Assembly (NCBI GenBank): GCA_963921795.1
Contig: OY997639.1
Location: forward strand, 63,419,394-63,483,393
Direction: 5' to 3'
DNA: 64,000 bases
Source of the DNA: Nannobrachium achirus
Lineage: Eukaryota > Chordata > Actinopteri > Myctophiformes > Myctophidae
Shown: one piece after another, positions 1 through 12,017 of the stretch
Position numbering within the stretch: the stretch's first letter is position 1
How the letters are laid out: each line of letters opens with the position of its first letter
Notes under the pieces: generated by a model
Told to the model about the DNA's origin: nothing
What the model saw: only the letters and a program-made list of their open reading frames with translations
Database searches by the model: none
Made by a program: the position numbers and the translations under genes

Positions 1-889
1 TTGAAATTCGGGATGCATGAGTCTATAGCCTATTGTATGAATTGAGTAGGCTAAAGTGCCCACATTTAAACAAGCCTGAAAGCTTTTTTGTGGTCTTTAT
101 CCAATTTAGTTGACCTTGTATCAGTAAACTGTAGGCCTATAGGCTACTGTCCTGTACCTTTTCCTATACAAACTTATAATAAAGTAGGCAATCAATCAAG
201 CAATTGATCAATCAATCAATCAATCATTAATCAAAAGTGTTTGAAAGGCTTATACAATCTTCCGAAATGTGTTCAGTCAACTAAATTTACTTTGATGGGA
301 CAAACAAAGGCACAGGATGAGGCTATACAAGTTCCTGTGTGATTTACTGTAGTGTATCCTAAGTAAAAGTTGAACAGGAACAAGGCTTATAGAAAGATGC
401 ATGCTGCATGTGCTTTGGCCGCGATTCTTGCGGTTCACCTGTAATTATCAGGCATTCATCATTTCATCACCGCCTGTGGTTGCTTTTTAATACTTAAGCC
501 TACCTTGTATTTGAACTTGAAAGGGAAGAGAATGAATGAGCTTACTGTTACAGCAGTCGACTTCTCACTCAGGGCTGTACAGTATAATTTATGCCACACA
601 AGTCAGGTACGCGGGGTACCTATCCAATTGCAGGTGTGACAATCAGCGGCATTCATTGCAAAAAGCTACTTATAGTAACAAAGAAAAAAAGCATAAAGGA
701 AAGGGTGATGATGATGATAATACTCCAGTGTGTCTCTTTTCTTTAATGATTAAAATGATTTGCATCCTCCATCATGCCTGTGAAAACAAGACCTTGACAC
801 CCAAGACGGTGCGACTTTATGAGAGCCCTCTGAGCGCCAAGTCTGGGAGTGGGACGTCTATGCGCGCTGTTTACATTATGGTGCAGTGT

Positions 890-1108
890 CAGAGGCGTCA
901 ATTTGGGTATGGCAAGCTATGGCAGCTGCCATACCTCTTGGCCAATGGCTAGTGCTACTACAGGGGGAAATAATAACATTTACTTTTCATTGTGCCTGTT
1001 GCTAAGGTATGGCAACATGACTGGTGTCTTGCACGCGCGCGAGGGCGCGCGTGCAAGACACCATGTCATGTTGCCATTCCTTAAGCTTTTGATGAACTGA
1101 CGCCACTG
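890..1108. mobile_element. Small hAT-like element, first copy
   Basis: The ends read CAGAGGCGTCAATTTGG and GAACTGACGCCACTG, a degenerate terminal inverted repeat. A second copy in the opposite orientation lies at 28812-29174. The flanking 8-mers are only partly alike, so this copy is old or its ends are imprecise. Confidence 0.5.
1003..1084. repeat. GC-rich hairpin
   Basis: This is an inverted repeat of about 38 bp per arm. The left arm runs AAGGTATGGCAACATGACTG and then GTGTCTTGCACGCGCGCG; the right arm is its complement apart from a few mismatches. Only one arm is present in the related copy at 28834-28876. Confidence 0.8.
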
Positions 1109-1235
1109 GTGCAATAATATCTTCCCCTGGCCGATGACAGCCCGTGGCCCGGGGTCACGATCATCACAGCACGTCTCCTCTAATTGCTTCCGTTTGTCTT
1201 CTCCTCCTCTCCTCTCCTCTCGCCTCCTCCTGCGT

Positions 1236-1367
<132 letters not shown>

Positions 1368-1832
1368 TGCTGGTAGACTCATCCTCGTCGCTCCTGTTCT
1401 CGCTGCTATTGGCCCACCTGCCCGTGTTTACGTCCGCGTCCCCGGTGCCCCACCGGCGGCTCCACGACATGGACAAGCTCTCCAACCAGACCAAGAACCT
1501 CCTGAAGATGACGCAAGACCTGCTGGTGAGTTTGTTGACAGGAATGACAGCATCTTCTCCGCGTCACGGATGAATGAAGGGCGATCGATCGACTCAGGAG
1601 GGCTAATAAGGGCTGATTATGAGGCCAGGTCATTCTGTGGCTGATTGAATTGGGGATAGTGACAGTGTCAGTGGCCGGAAGAGACATCATGCAGTTTAGC
1701 CTATTTACGTCAACGAGCACCTTGATTGAACATGTCCCAATTAATTTCCATTACTGTCAATAATGTCCTAGTAGGTGAATGTTTTCCAGCTGATGACACA
1801 CACACGCACGCACGCACGCACGCACGCACGCG

Positions 1833-1890
<58 letters not shown>

Positions 1891-4429
1891 ACACTGCATC
1901 AATCTCAGTCACTTGTAACACTGTTAGGCTGGTTAAGCTGCTTTCACTGGATGACAGCATGCATGGCTCAAGTGAGTGAGCCAGTCCACAAACATGCATG
2001 CCACCGTCAGGGTTCAGTAGCCTATAGAGGCCTGCAGGGGGGGCGGTGGGGGGGGGGGGGGGGGGGTGACCTCACACTTAAATCCCCACGGGACCAAAGA
2101 AGGAAGGAAGGGTGGGTGGGGGGGCTGATTGACTCAGCACCCTCCTGGTCGCATGGTCTGATTGGTCGCTGGCCAATAAAATAAAATGCCCCCCCGCCCC
2201 CCACCGGAAGGTGCACTGAAACCTCAAGAGTGTCGATTGAACTCCGAGAGTGCGGAGCTGAACCCTCACGGGTGCATTTTCTTACTGTTAAATTAACGCT
2301 CTTGGACTTTACTGTGTGCGTATTTCATTTTAACTCAATAATCTCTTTATTCAGTTAAACTAGTGCACGTTAAAGTTAAGAAGGACTTCCGAATTCCAAT
2401 TTACAGTGTTTCCTGCAGAGAGGGGCTTCTTGACAGCGGCGGTGGTTTGGTGGCAGTAAGGTGGGGCGGGTGGGTTGGTGCATGGGTGCAGGGTGAACAC
2501 AGGTGAACACACAAGAACACTAGCCGTGTTCCATCTTGGTATGTTTTATTCCAGTAGTATCTCAGGGGTCGTCTACACTCTACAGCAGTGTTTCTCAAAC
2601 TTTAAAATGTCAAGGTCTCCCCTTAACTCTTTTGTACACTGTCAGAGTTACAGACTTGTATGGGTCCATTTAGACCCCCCTAAAGGAACCCATAGAGTCC
2701 CTGGAATTCACTTTGAGAACCACTGCTCTACTGCAGTGGTTCTCAAACTTTTAACCCCCTCCCCATGACTCTCCGCGTTACAGAGCTGGAACGTTTTAGA
2801 ACCCCCTCGAGGTTTAGAACCCCCTCGAGGAACCCTGAGGGTCCCTGGACCCCACTTTGAGAATCACTGCTCTACAGTACCTGTAGCTGTAGCTCAAGAA
2901 AGGCAGGGCTGCCACGCATTCCAAGTGTGGGAGGAGGACAGCAGAGAGTATTATATCATATGTCTGTTGATATCCAAACATGTTTACCATTAGTGGTTAG
3001 TCTGCGGATGGATTTGTAACGGATGGGGTGGTTTTTAACCACAGGAACCCTAGTGTCCCTATTCCAGGGTGAACATTAGGCGAAAATAGCAGATCTACAA
3101 ACTCACGAAAACAGAAGAAGTGAGCCCACTGTAGAGCTGTGGGGCACCACCGAACAATTAAGTATAGGTTTTTTAATAAGAGGATAATGTATGAAATATG
3201 AATCTTTTGCATGCACTTTTATGATTTGAGCCAGAAAGCTTACGGAGCTGACAGGTGGGCAGGTGGCTAGGGAAATCAGATGTGAGACCTTGGGACAAAG
3301 CTTGGCTGTGGCTGCTTGATCGTATATCACCCCTCCTGTGTTTTAACAGGTGAAAAGAAAGCAGGATCATATCGCTTACACATGACTGATCCAGCTGCTA
3401 TTTTTGCATCATGCAAATACAGAAAGCTTTTGTTCAAGGGAAGTAAAAAATAGCTATGTATAGTACGCTCTCTAGTCTTGTAGATGTGTGTGGGTGTGTG
3501 TATGTGCTCGTAGGATGCTACTGTATGTACAGTTTAGGCATTTGGCAGACACTAAATGCACATGTGTTATGTGTGATCTTGAATGACACCATTTGTGCGT
3601 TCGTGTGTGCAATTGTGCATGAATATGCATCCTTATGCATGCATGTGTATTGCAGTGTGTACTGGTGCATGTGTCCATGTGTTGAGACTCTATACATTTA
3701 TACAAATAGCTAAAATGATTATGTTATTCTGTAGATTAAGCTTGTAGTTGGGCTTTTTGGGGGTTTGTTTTATGGACCTTAAACCCTATGTGCTTAGTCG
3801 ACTGGAATTGACTATAGCTACACTCTCACAAAGCATCGCCACACAATGTGTTGTGTGCTTGTAGATCGGCTATTTCCGTGGAATCTTCGCCCCCCAGAAT
3901 AAGGACGCTAGGGTTCAAGTGGTTCGGCAGTTAAAACCATACAGGCTGTGTAGGCAGGCTACCTCTGCATGGGGACATGTTGGCGTAGTGGCAGTGCAAT
4001 ATGGGCCCCAGATGTGTGGGAGTTGGTGTGCACAGTATGTTGCACAACAACAACAACATCAACAACATCAACTTGGGCATCCCCTCCGAGGAAAACATGG
4101 CACTTACAGTCGCTCAGTGACATGAGGCGTTTATATTTAGTCTGGTCTCCTCTAGTCTGGAGTTCCACTGAACAGGGGTCAAGGATAGGAAAGAAAAATA
4201 GAACGGGAGTCCACGGAAAGTCCCCGCAAGAAAGCAATAAAACTGGTGTGTTTTAGCGAAAGAAGGAGTGTGTGTGTGTGACTGTGTACGTTTGCCCAGA
4301 CATACGTAGGTCTGGTCTATATATGATTTTGTGTATGTGTGTTTGTGTGTGCGCGTGCGTGTGTGTGTGTGGTGTGTCTGTAAGTGTCGTGCAAATTTGC
4401 GCACGTTGTGTGCATGTGCATATATGCAT

Positions 4430-4505
<76 letters not shown>

Positions 4506-4783
4506 AGTTGTGGTTGTGTAGGTGTCGTGTTTAGTGTTTGTCTTTCGGTCGCCACAGCAAAGTGGCCTGATAAAAATCGAGTAGATTTATCACATTCCTG
4601 TATTTGCATTGAGGAAGAAGGGGGCCTGGATGCTACAGCAGGTACTGTGAGTGTGAGGTGAGGTCATGATGTGCAAGAGAGAGAGAGAGAGAGAGAATTA
4701 CAGGCTGAAGAAAGAAGGTGGAAAAGTTGGGTGATAAGGAGATCAAAGACAGGGGGGAAGAGAAGAGAATAATAGACACACTT

Positions 4784-4877
<94 letters not shown>

Positions 4878-4978
4878 CGTGCACACAGCGTGTGTGTCAC
4901 TCGTGCCTGAGCACCTGATGCAAGAGAGAGTGCGATTGTATGTGCATGCGTGTGTTTAAGAGGGAGGAAGACAGAAAG

Positions 4979-5073
<95 letters not shown>

Positions 5074-8000
5074 AGAGAGAGACATGGAAGAAAGAGGGGG
5101 AATAGTAAGGATGAAAGAGGACAAAAGCACTGGAGACAAAACATTAAACCGCAAGCATAAGTGAGCTCTTACGAAAGGCTGACCGGGGGAGATGAGAGAG
5201 ACAATGGAGGTTACAAAGCAGCATATTCAGCAGCGAACAACATCAACACAAACAGCTGGAAGCAAACAGTGAACAGCACAATGAGGAGGAGGAGAAAAAA
5301 ATGAACATAATAGTTAGAGGAAGCAACAAGTTTGCAATTCACAACCTGTTTACTCAATCCCCTTTGACTGTCATCATAACTTTGTTATGTCCCCGGCTCT
5401 CTGTTCTTCCGATTAGCACCGTCACGGTGCTAATCAGAAGAACAGAGAGCACTGTCATCCACACTCACACGCATTCATTAGTGCAGTCAGTGCTTTTCAA
5501 ATTTTTTGTGTCCAAGCCAGCTACACCAGTGGCCAAGTCGGAATCTCAAGGCACACCTGTGTTCTTAGCGGAAAGTAACCGATCTACAAGCTCACAACGC
5601 GTAGGGATGCAACGCATTTGTGAGCTTGTACTGTAGATGTGCTGTTTTTGCACATTTTTGAAAAATAAATACATCTAATTTTCACCTAAAATGACATGGG
5701 GACGCCAGGTTGAAAGTGGTTAAAAAGTGGTTAAAACTTAGGGTACAGAGGGTATAATTGAGAACCTTTTGTATAGTTGGATATATTTAAATAATAATGT
5801 GTGGTAGGCACAGCTGGACTTGTCTCACATCACACCAGTGTGCCTCTCTGCACATCGGCCCAGTATCTTTTAACAGGCCAATGTATGGTCCTGTCCTGCT
5901 AGGACAGGAGAGGATCCCTTTTATCTGCTGTCAGGTGGTTGAGCCCCCTCTGCTGGCAGTAGGGAGCAGTGCACCTGCTGTGTCTTGTGTCCTGGAGAGA
6001 GTAGTAAGCTGCACACAGCACAGATGCAGCTGGCCAGCGAGCACACTGCGTCATTCCCATCTTTTTATAGCTGCGACCCTGGAGTTTCCCCGACAGGCCT
6101 GTGTTGTCTATCCCACTCGGAGCTCTCTTAGTCACTGCATATGTTGTTCTCCTTCTTTCGGGCTTGTAGAAAACATCCTGTGGGTTCAGGTCATTTACTC
6201 TCATTGTTGACGTTTGGAGGGAGAAAAAGGCAGAATGTGGGTGAACTCACACTGACCCGAGCGACCACACCGCTCCGCTCGGCTCTCAGTGAAAGCTGCC
6301 GTCGCTAAACACAAACACACACACAAACGCACACGGAAGAATATATGCACGGCACACAAAGACGGTAATGTGATCTTTGGTGCGACGCTAATACTTTCCC
6401 CATGGTGCCGTGACTTCCCTCAGGATGCACAAAATCTACGTTGATGCAAATTGGGGTCTGACGAGTGGCTCTGTGTTGTGTTTTCCCTGCTTTCAGAGGG
6501 AGCATGCCTTCGATGCAGACTTGGAGCCCCACAGGTTCAAGTCTCTGCCAGCAATGGGCAACCGAGCAGCCAATGACCTCAACAACCTTGAGGTAACCGT
6601 CTGATACTCCGTCTGTGTGTGTGCGTGTGTGCATGTGGCTGTGCGTGTGTGAATGTTTATGCCTATTTATTTGTGTATGTGTGTGTGTGTGTGTGTCTAT
6701 GCATTTAAGTGTGTGCGTGTGAAAGAGCGAGAGAGGGAGAGGGAGCTGTTTCCATCCACAGCTTTTTTTCTAAATCCCATGTACATCTCACCACACCCAA
6801 TCCTTCAACCCATGTGTATGTGTCCCTCTGTGCAGCTGAAGCCCACACTCTCTCAGCTGCACGCTGACTTGAAGCTGTTTGAGCACCACTTCGACTGGCT
6901 CAACAGAGTCTCCAAGAAGCACCACCATCCTGCACTGCCCAAGCTGGGAGACATGATGAGGGAGATGAAATCTCTCATCAACATGCTCCATCGTCAGGTA
7001 ACTGTCCTGGAGTCTAAATCCACTTAGCATTCCTATTCTGGCCTGGGACAAACATTCTGCGGAAATGGCCAGTCTACAAGTTCACAGCAGGTTGTGCTAC
7101 GAAGCGTTGTGAGCTTGTAGATCGGCTGTTTTCTGCAAAGATATTGTAGAGTGAAAACAGGAGGGGCCTAGTATAGAGCCCTGGGGGACTCCTGTCAACC
7201 AAGTTGAAGTCGTTAAGTTACACCCTCATTGTCATTGAATGTGGAGAAAAGTCATCGTTTAGTCATAGTTGAAGCTACAATCTTTGAAGCAAAATTTGAG
7301 TTATTGCTGAATTGGAAAGTCCTCATATATTTCTCCTGTGGACCGTTGGTTGGAGAATGATGTGCCATCTTCATTTCTGCTGCACACTGGGCGACAAAAT
7401 GGCCTATTCAGATTGGAATTGGTTTTATCATGTCAGAACAACAAAAAAACTAAAACAAATGGACACAGAATTTTGATTCGAACCAAGTTCTTAGATGCTT
7501 TGAAATACAATTCAAATTCAGTCTCAAAGGTCTGTCTGGACACTGAAGCCTGATTCATAATCCGTTGTATGATGGTGTCAATTGCCGGAAATAGACAATT
7601 TACAAGTTCACAACATCATTGATGAATTGTCAGGTTGTATATCGACTACTTTTGGCAAGTGACCCCGTTCTATGACAGAGTATAAGTTTAACATTACACA
7701 CCTATGTTGTTACATCGTTAGCACAGTATGCAATGAAGATAGGTTGATAATGTCTGAATACAGAAATACAATGTGATCATTTGCAAATAACAGTGTGGGA
7801 TTCCTAAAGATCGTATTTAGTAAAGTGAACCAGATTTGCCTTCAGACTTAAGATATCCATACAAGAGTCTAAACTATTTCTCTCCAACCTGTCTCCTTCC
7901 CCATAGATGCTGAGGGTCGAAGCACCAAGACTGCCACCGGCCACCCCCTCTCTCCCACCTCAGCTTCCCTACCAGTTTGACGTCCTGCAGTCTTCTCATG

Positions 8001-8086
8001 AGCTGCTGCAACAGTTCAAACTCTTCTGTGACTGGGCATATCGAGCACTCATCAGCCTCAAACCCAAGATCTCTGCAGTACAATGA
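1368..8086 (+). CDS. il11: Interleukin-11 (first coding exon not located)
   Basis: This is a secreted four-helix cytokine of the gp130 family; IL-11 signals through IL11RA and gp130 to JAK/STAT3. Four exons join in one frame with AG/GT borders: 1368-1525, 6497-6592, 6836-6997 and 7907-8086 (TGA). The first holds a hydrophobic signal core ([17 protein letters not shown]) and the start of helix A ([16 protein letters not shown]). The last carries [12 protein letters not shown], which matches mammalian IL-11 helix D (LDWAVRGLLLLK). The recognised exons give 197 complete codons, close to the 199 residues of human IL-11. Exon 1368-1525 opens in phase 1, which fits the mammalian gene, where exon 1 carries only about seven coding bases. 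That tiny exon could not be found; candidates such as the ATG at 1017 lie in a repeat and have poor donors. Teleosts have il11a and il11b, and I cannot say which this is. Introns hold microsatellites and small transposons. Confidence 0.9.
1797..1889. repeat. (AC)n microsatellite in il11 intron
   Basis: About 90 bp of AC with ACGC and GCGC interruptions. Confidence 0.95.
2046..2066. repeat. Poly-G run
   Basis: About 21 consecutive G residues in the il11 intron. Confidence 0.9.
2578..2877. mobile_element. Two adjacent hAT-like elements sharing one target duplication
   Basis: Element 1 (2586-2725) and element 2 (2734-2869) both start CAGTG(G/T)TTCTCAAAC and end GAGAA(C/T)CACTG. The 8-mers before, between and after them are CTCTACAG, CTCTACTG and CTCTACAG. 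This is the pattern expected if a second copy inserted into the target duplication of the first, or if the unit was tandemly duplicated. Confidence 0.75.
4431..5067. repeat. Three (GT)n microsatellites
   Basis: Nearly pure GT tracts lie at 4431-4500, 4785-4872 and 4981-5067, all in the large il11 intron. Open reading frames through them encode only Cys-Val or Thr-His repeats and are not genes. Confidence 0.95.
5396..5450. repeat. Short near-perfect hairpin
   Basis: The arms are GCTCTCTGTTCTTC...GATTAGCACCGT and the complement with one mismatch, around a loop of about 3-5 bases. It lies in the il11 intron. Confidence 0.85.
7056..7133. repeat. Copy of the TACAAGC palindrome family
   Basis: This diverged copy has left arm GGAAATGGCCAGTCTACAAG and a right arm with GTGAGCTTGTAGATCGGC. 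It lies 24 bases after the il11 CDS stretch that ends at position 7024, in the last il11 intron. A weaker copy lies at 7581-7652. Confidence 0.7.
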
Positions 8087-8392
8087 TGACCCAGGAACTA
8101 TCTAGTGGCTGTGTAGCCAGTAGGAACGCATGGAGCCCATGCCTCAGCCAAGGGGGAAATAGGAACCATGTCGGTGTGCACTGTAGCCAATAGCATCCCA
8201 GAGAAGCCCAACCTTCAGCCAGTGAAATGTCCCATTGTGGAACGTGTCATTCCATTGTGGCCAATGAGGATGCTCTGTACTGCAGCCAGCTGTGGCCCTC
8301 AGCGTTTGCCTTCAGGCGAACCTTGAATTTCATTTACGATGAACATGCCGTGTTTCCCCCGACCTATTCCCTAAAGGCCTTGTCCATTACTG

Positions 8393-8459
8393 TTATTTAT
8401 GTATTTATTTATTTATTGACTGTCAGTTAATTTATTTAATGTTATTTATTTAATTTTGT
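8393..8459 (+). promoter_or_regulatory. AU-rich mRNA-instability element in il11 3'UTR
   Basis: Overlapping ATTTA pentamers occur here, including TATTTATTTATTTATTG and TTATTTATTTAATTT. Class II AU-rich elements of this kind are typical of short-lived cytokine mRNAs and bind decay factors such as tristetraprolin. The motif is seen; the regulation is inferred. Confidence 0.75.
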
Positions 8460-9647
8460 GATGTCACTCTTATCTTTATTACTTTATCAACGTGAATTTA
8501 GTTGCCTGTCTCTGTCTGTTCCTCTTGTCTGCATCTGCCCCCCCCCCCCCCCCCCCCCTTGAGAAAAAATGAAAAAACTAAACAAAGAAAGCACACAGTA
8601 GCACTTCCTGAGTCTGTACCTCTGACATCGATTGTCTTTCAAACTAACTGAATTTACACTTCATTTATTTATTCATTCAACTAACTAATATATCTTACAG
8701 TAGATGTAGCGAGAATTTGGGACAGCCCAAATTCATTTCAAACTCGTTTTCTCTCTTTGCCTCTGTCTCTCTATTTCTCTCAGCTCTGTCACTGTCTCTG
8801 TATCTGTCTCTCTCTGTGTGTGTCTCTATCGTGTTCCTAACTTAAATTATAAAAGGTTAATAATGACTCTTCCGGCCATATTACATATGCCACCAATTAA
8901 CATTCCAGCCAATGATGGCCTTGTAGAAAGTTCTACTGATCCGATCCGCACATATCGGGATGGGACTCTTAACTGAGGAATAAATAAATAGTTTATTTAT
9001 TATCATGGGCTGAGTTTGTATCTGCAACGCCTCCTGTTTCTACCATCCTGTATGGGGAGGCATATCTAACATTGTGGTAAAGTTGTATGAATGTGCCCTG
9101 TTGCTGAGCGCACTGATGGACCTGATTAGAATCTTTGCACAAACTTGTTAGGATTAGCCTCTTGGAGGAATGAGAGGGGTCTGATTCTGAACCTGTGCCT
9201 TTGGGGAAGATTTTTTTTTGCATTTTATAATTATGATGTAAGCGTAATACCCCAAGCCTTAAAATACTATGTATTGTGATACTACGGTTCTGTACAGCTG
9301 TTGTACATAATTGTACAAGAATGTAAATTGTTGTATACAATGCTATTGTGTATTATATTGTTTTCTATAATATAATGTAGAATATCAATGCTATCCCTAT
9401 CGTTTTATGTCCATTTCAATATTATTATATTCTAGTATTTGTTACAGTATTGACTATTTATTTAAATTTCTTCGGTGGAACTATTTATTTTTGCGCTGCA
9501 GAGGAGCAAGTCTCCTATCATTTTGTACTTTTATACTGTTTTTATTCTTATTTACTATTATATCATAATGTTTAAATTATTATTGTACCATCAAAATGCC
9601 TCTCCCACACACTGATTGGCCTCAATGTGAAATATGTGCCTTGGCAA

Positions 9648-9660
9648 AATAAATAATAAA
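9648..9660 (+). terminator. il11 polyadenylation signals
   Basis: Two AATAAA hexamers (9648-9653 and 9655-9660) follow the long AT-rich 3'UTR. The assignment rests on position and consensus only. Confidence 0.65.
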
Positions 9661-9957
9661 GAATGTGCACAATAATATGAGGTCCTGATTTTATTTGAAC
9701 ACTAGGCAGAAGCCACATTCAGCAAAGTTAGGGCCCACCCAACAATACTACATTACCCATAAAGCATCACGCTAGAGCTAAAAAATGAATATAACTGTCC
9801 TTTCTAAAAAAAAATAAAGAGTGTGCTCAAGAGGAATTGAGCATTATTTAAGATATTTTAAAGTGTGCACTTCAGTAGTGGTTTAGGCCAAAAAAATGAA
9901 GACTAGAAATAGTTTGTTATCAAGTTTAAAACAAAAAAATGTGAAGGTTGAGGCTCT

Positions 9958-10158
9958 TGACCAATGGTACTTCTTCGTTTATTGTCTCACGCAGCCAATA
10001 GCGTTCGCTGTTGTTGGAAGGCGGCGTCGGGTGGAGAACTGCTAGTTAGTTTGCGCTGGGTTTTTTGTTAAGGTTGTGTGGATTAGCACTGCGGATCCCA
10101 GCTCCCTTTCACAACATCAACAACAACAAACAACATTAAGGATGAGTTAAAACTGTCG
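9958..10158 (+). promoter_or_regulatory. Probable znf628 promoter and non-coding first exon
   Basis: Two CCAAT boxes (9961-9965 and 9995-9999) precede a more GC-rich stretch with GGCGGCGTCGGG. A strong donor, CTGTCGG|GTGAGC, at 10158/10159 could end a 5'UTR exon. It would splice to the acceptor TCATCTTTCAG at 10780. No TATA box is evident. Confidence 0.5.
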
Positions 10159-10780
10159 GGTGAGCATCCCCTCAGCTCTGTTGCATGCACCAACAATATC
10201 GAGTAAATTTAACGGAGCAACTCCGCGTTGACGAGGTCTAGAATACATTTGCAGGCCAGAATTGTTATGTTTTGGTAGCGACCAAGCTGTCATTTGCCCT
10301 GAATATCTGTTGCTAACTGTCTGCTGTTTCCTTTTTTATAACCGGCGACTGGAATCAGGGAGGCACTTGTCATGTACATTGTACAGTACATAGTGTATAT
10401 TCAGCATATTGCTGCTGTGTGTGGGAATGAGTGGTGTGCTGTGCACCGCACTGCGGGTACAGACAGACAGTTGTTACAATGATGGTCAGTGGAAAAGATA
10501 GCAGGGAGGGAGGAGGTGGGGACTAAACAGGATAGCCGGGGCGGAGGCAGGAGGTGTCATTTAAAGAGACACAGACATAAGTAATATCCAAGTTATAACT
10601 TATAATACTGTCATATAATATTGTCATTATGGGATCCTGTGTAAATAAGCCGTAAAGCTTACTAGGATCTCCTTTTAGTTGACCATGTACCAGTGAACTG
10701 TATTGTCACGAAACTGTTCTTTTTCCTATGCAACCTTCTAATAAAGTCTTCGATGAATCAATGTCATTTTCATCTTTCAG

Positions 10781-10980
10781 AATCGGATATGGAAAGACAG
10801 GGTTCTCCCTTCTCAGCAGAAGCGTTGATCAAACAATGAGCAGGGACAATGAAGGAAGGTGGCAAAGAGACACTACTGCACCACAACTGACAGCCAAACA
10901 CATTTAGTGCCAAGGAAGGCACCCACACTCACCTGTGCTGCCCTCCCTCCCTCCCACCACCACCCCCAGTCTGTCCATCC
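10781..10980 (+). promoter_or_regulatory. znf628 5'UTR with three upstream ORFs
   Basis: Between the acceptor at 10780 and the chosen start at 10981 there are upstream ATGs at 10789 (16 codons, stop ending 10839), 10836 (23 codons, TAG ending 10907) and 10848 (13 codons). The first two overlap as ATGA. Such short ORFs commonly lower translation of the main frame; that effect is inferred here. Confidence 0.6.
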
Positions 10981-11939
10981 ATGGCCAACTCGGTGGCCAC
11001 TCTGGTGGTCCAAGCGGAGCTCCAGTCCTCCTCCGCGTCGCTCTCTCCCTTCCCGTCCCTGCTGGGGTCGGGCGAGGAGGACGGAGGGGAACGGGGCGAG
11101 GAGGAGGAGGAGGAAGACGAGGGTCTGGCGGAGGCCGAGAAGGCGGTGGTGGAAGGCGGAGGAGGAGGAGAGGAGGTGGTGCTGGAGATGGTGACGTCGA
11201 CGGTGCCGGCCCGCCACCAGGACCAGGCGGACCACCCCTTCCAGTGCCTGGACTGTGGCAAGAGCTTCCGCTGGTCGTCCCGCCTCACGCACCACCAGCG
11301 CAGCCACAACAACGAGAGGCCCTACCGCTGCAACCTCTGCCCCAAGGCCTTCAAGGGCTCCTCGGCCCTGCTCTACCACCAAAGGTACTTCTCTCTCTCT
11401 CTCAGTGTGTGTGTGTGTGTGTAATGTATGTGTGTGTGTGTGTGTGTGTGTTAGCGCATTCACCAAATATTCGTATATCAAAGTCACTATTCGACGTTGT
11501 TCACCGAAGTCGTATATTCGCTTATTTTTATTTTTTTATTGTTTTCTCTTTAAAAATATATAGTTTATAAAGCTTTGCTAGATAGGAAGTCATAAGAACG
11601 AGTTGTCAATGCCCCTGGTGGATGAATTTGTTAATGCTCTATACCAGGGGTTCTCAAACCTTTTTAGGCCGTGACCCCCAAAATAAACATATTTGAACTG
11701 GGGACCCCCACCCTGACAAGCACTTGGAATTGTAGGTATTAAATTTAATTTGACTCGGTTCCGCAGATAAATATTGTGAAAATAGCAGATCTGTGAGCAT
11801 GTAGATCTGCTATTTTCACAATGTTCGCCTCTTGCTTTCTTAATATTTGACATTTTGGCCAGTCCTGTCGAATATTCGACTATTCGAATACTTTGAGGTC
11901 GAATAATTCGAATACTAAAAATCACTATTCGTGAATGCC

Positions 11940-12017
<78 letters not shown>

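Larger units (their letters stand above)
1..1235. other. Gene-free stretch upstream of il11
   Basis: I see no supported exon here. Positions 80-235 hold a dispersed repeat ending in AATAAAG and an (ATCA)n tail; a related copy lies at 10645-10762, which fits a SINE- or LINE-type 3' end. Positions 890-1108 are a small DNA-transposon copy related to the one at 28812-29174, with a strong hairpin inside it at 1003-1084. The first coding exon and promoter of il11 should lie here or beyond the window edge, but I could not identify them. Confidence 0.6.
8087..9660 (+). other. Probable il11 3'UTR
   Basis: After the TGA at 8084-8086 the sequence is AT-rich with no further exon. It holds an AU-rich element at 8393-8459, a poly-C run at 8538-8558 and more ATTTA-type motifs around 9455-9490. 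Two AATAAA signals at 9648-9660 make a sensible end, giving a 3'UTR of about 1.6 kb. Confidence 0.7.

Noticed and set aside
1017-1024. ATGACTG|GTGTCT as the tiny first coding exon of il11
   Set aside because: The length (7 coding bases) fits phase, but it lies in a transposon hairpin that recurs at 28850, and GTGTCT is a poor donor.
10789-10839. Starting znf628 at the first ATG after the 10780 acceptor
   Set aside because: That frame stops after 16 codons and is not in frame with the fingers.
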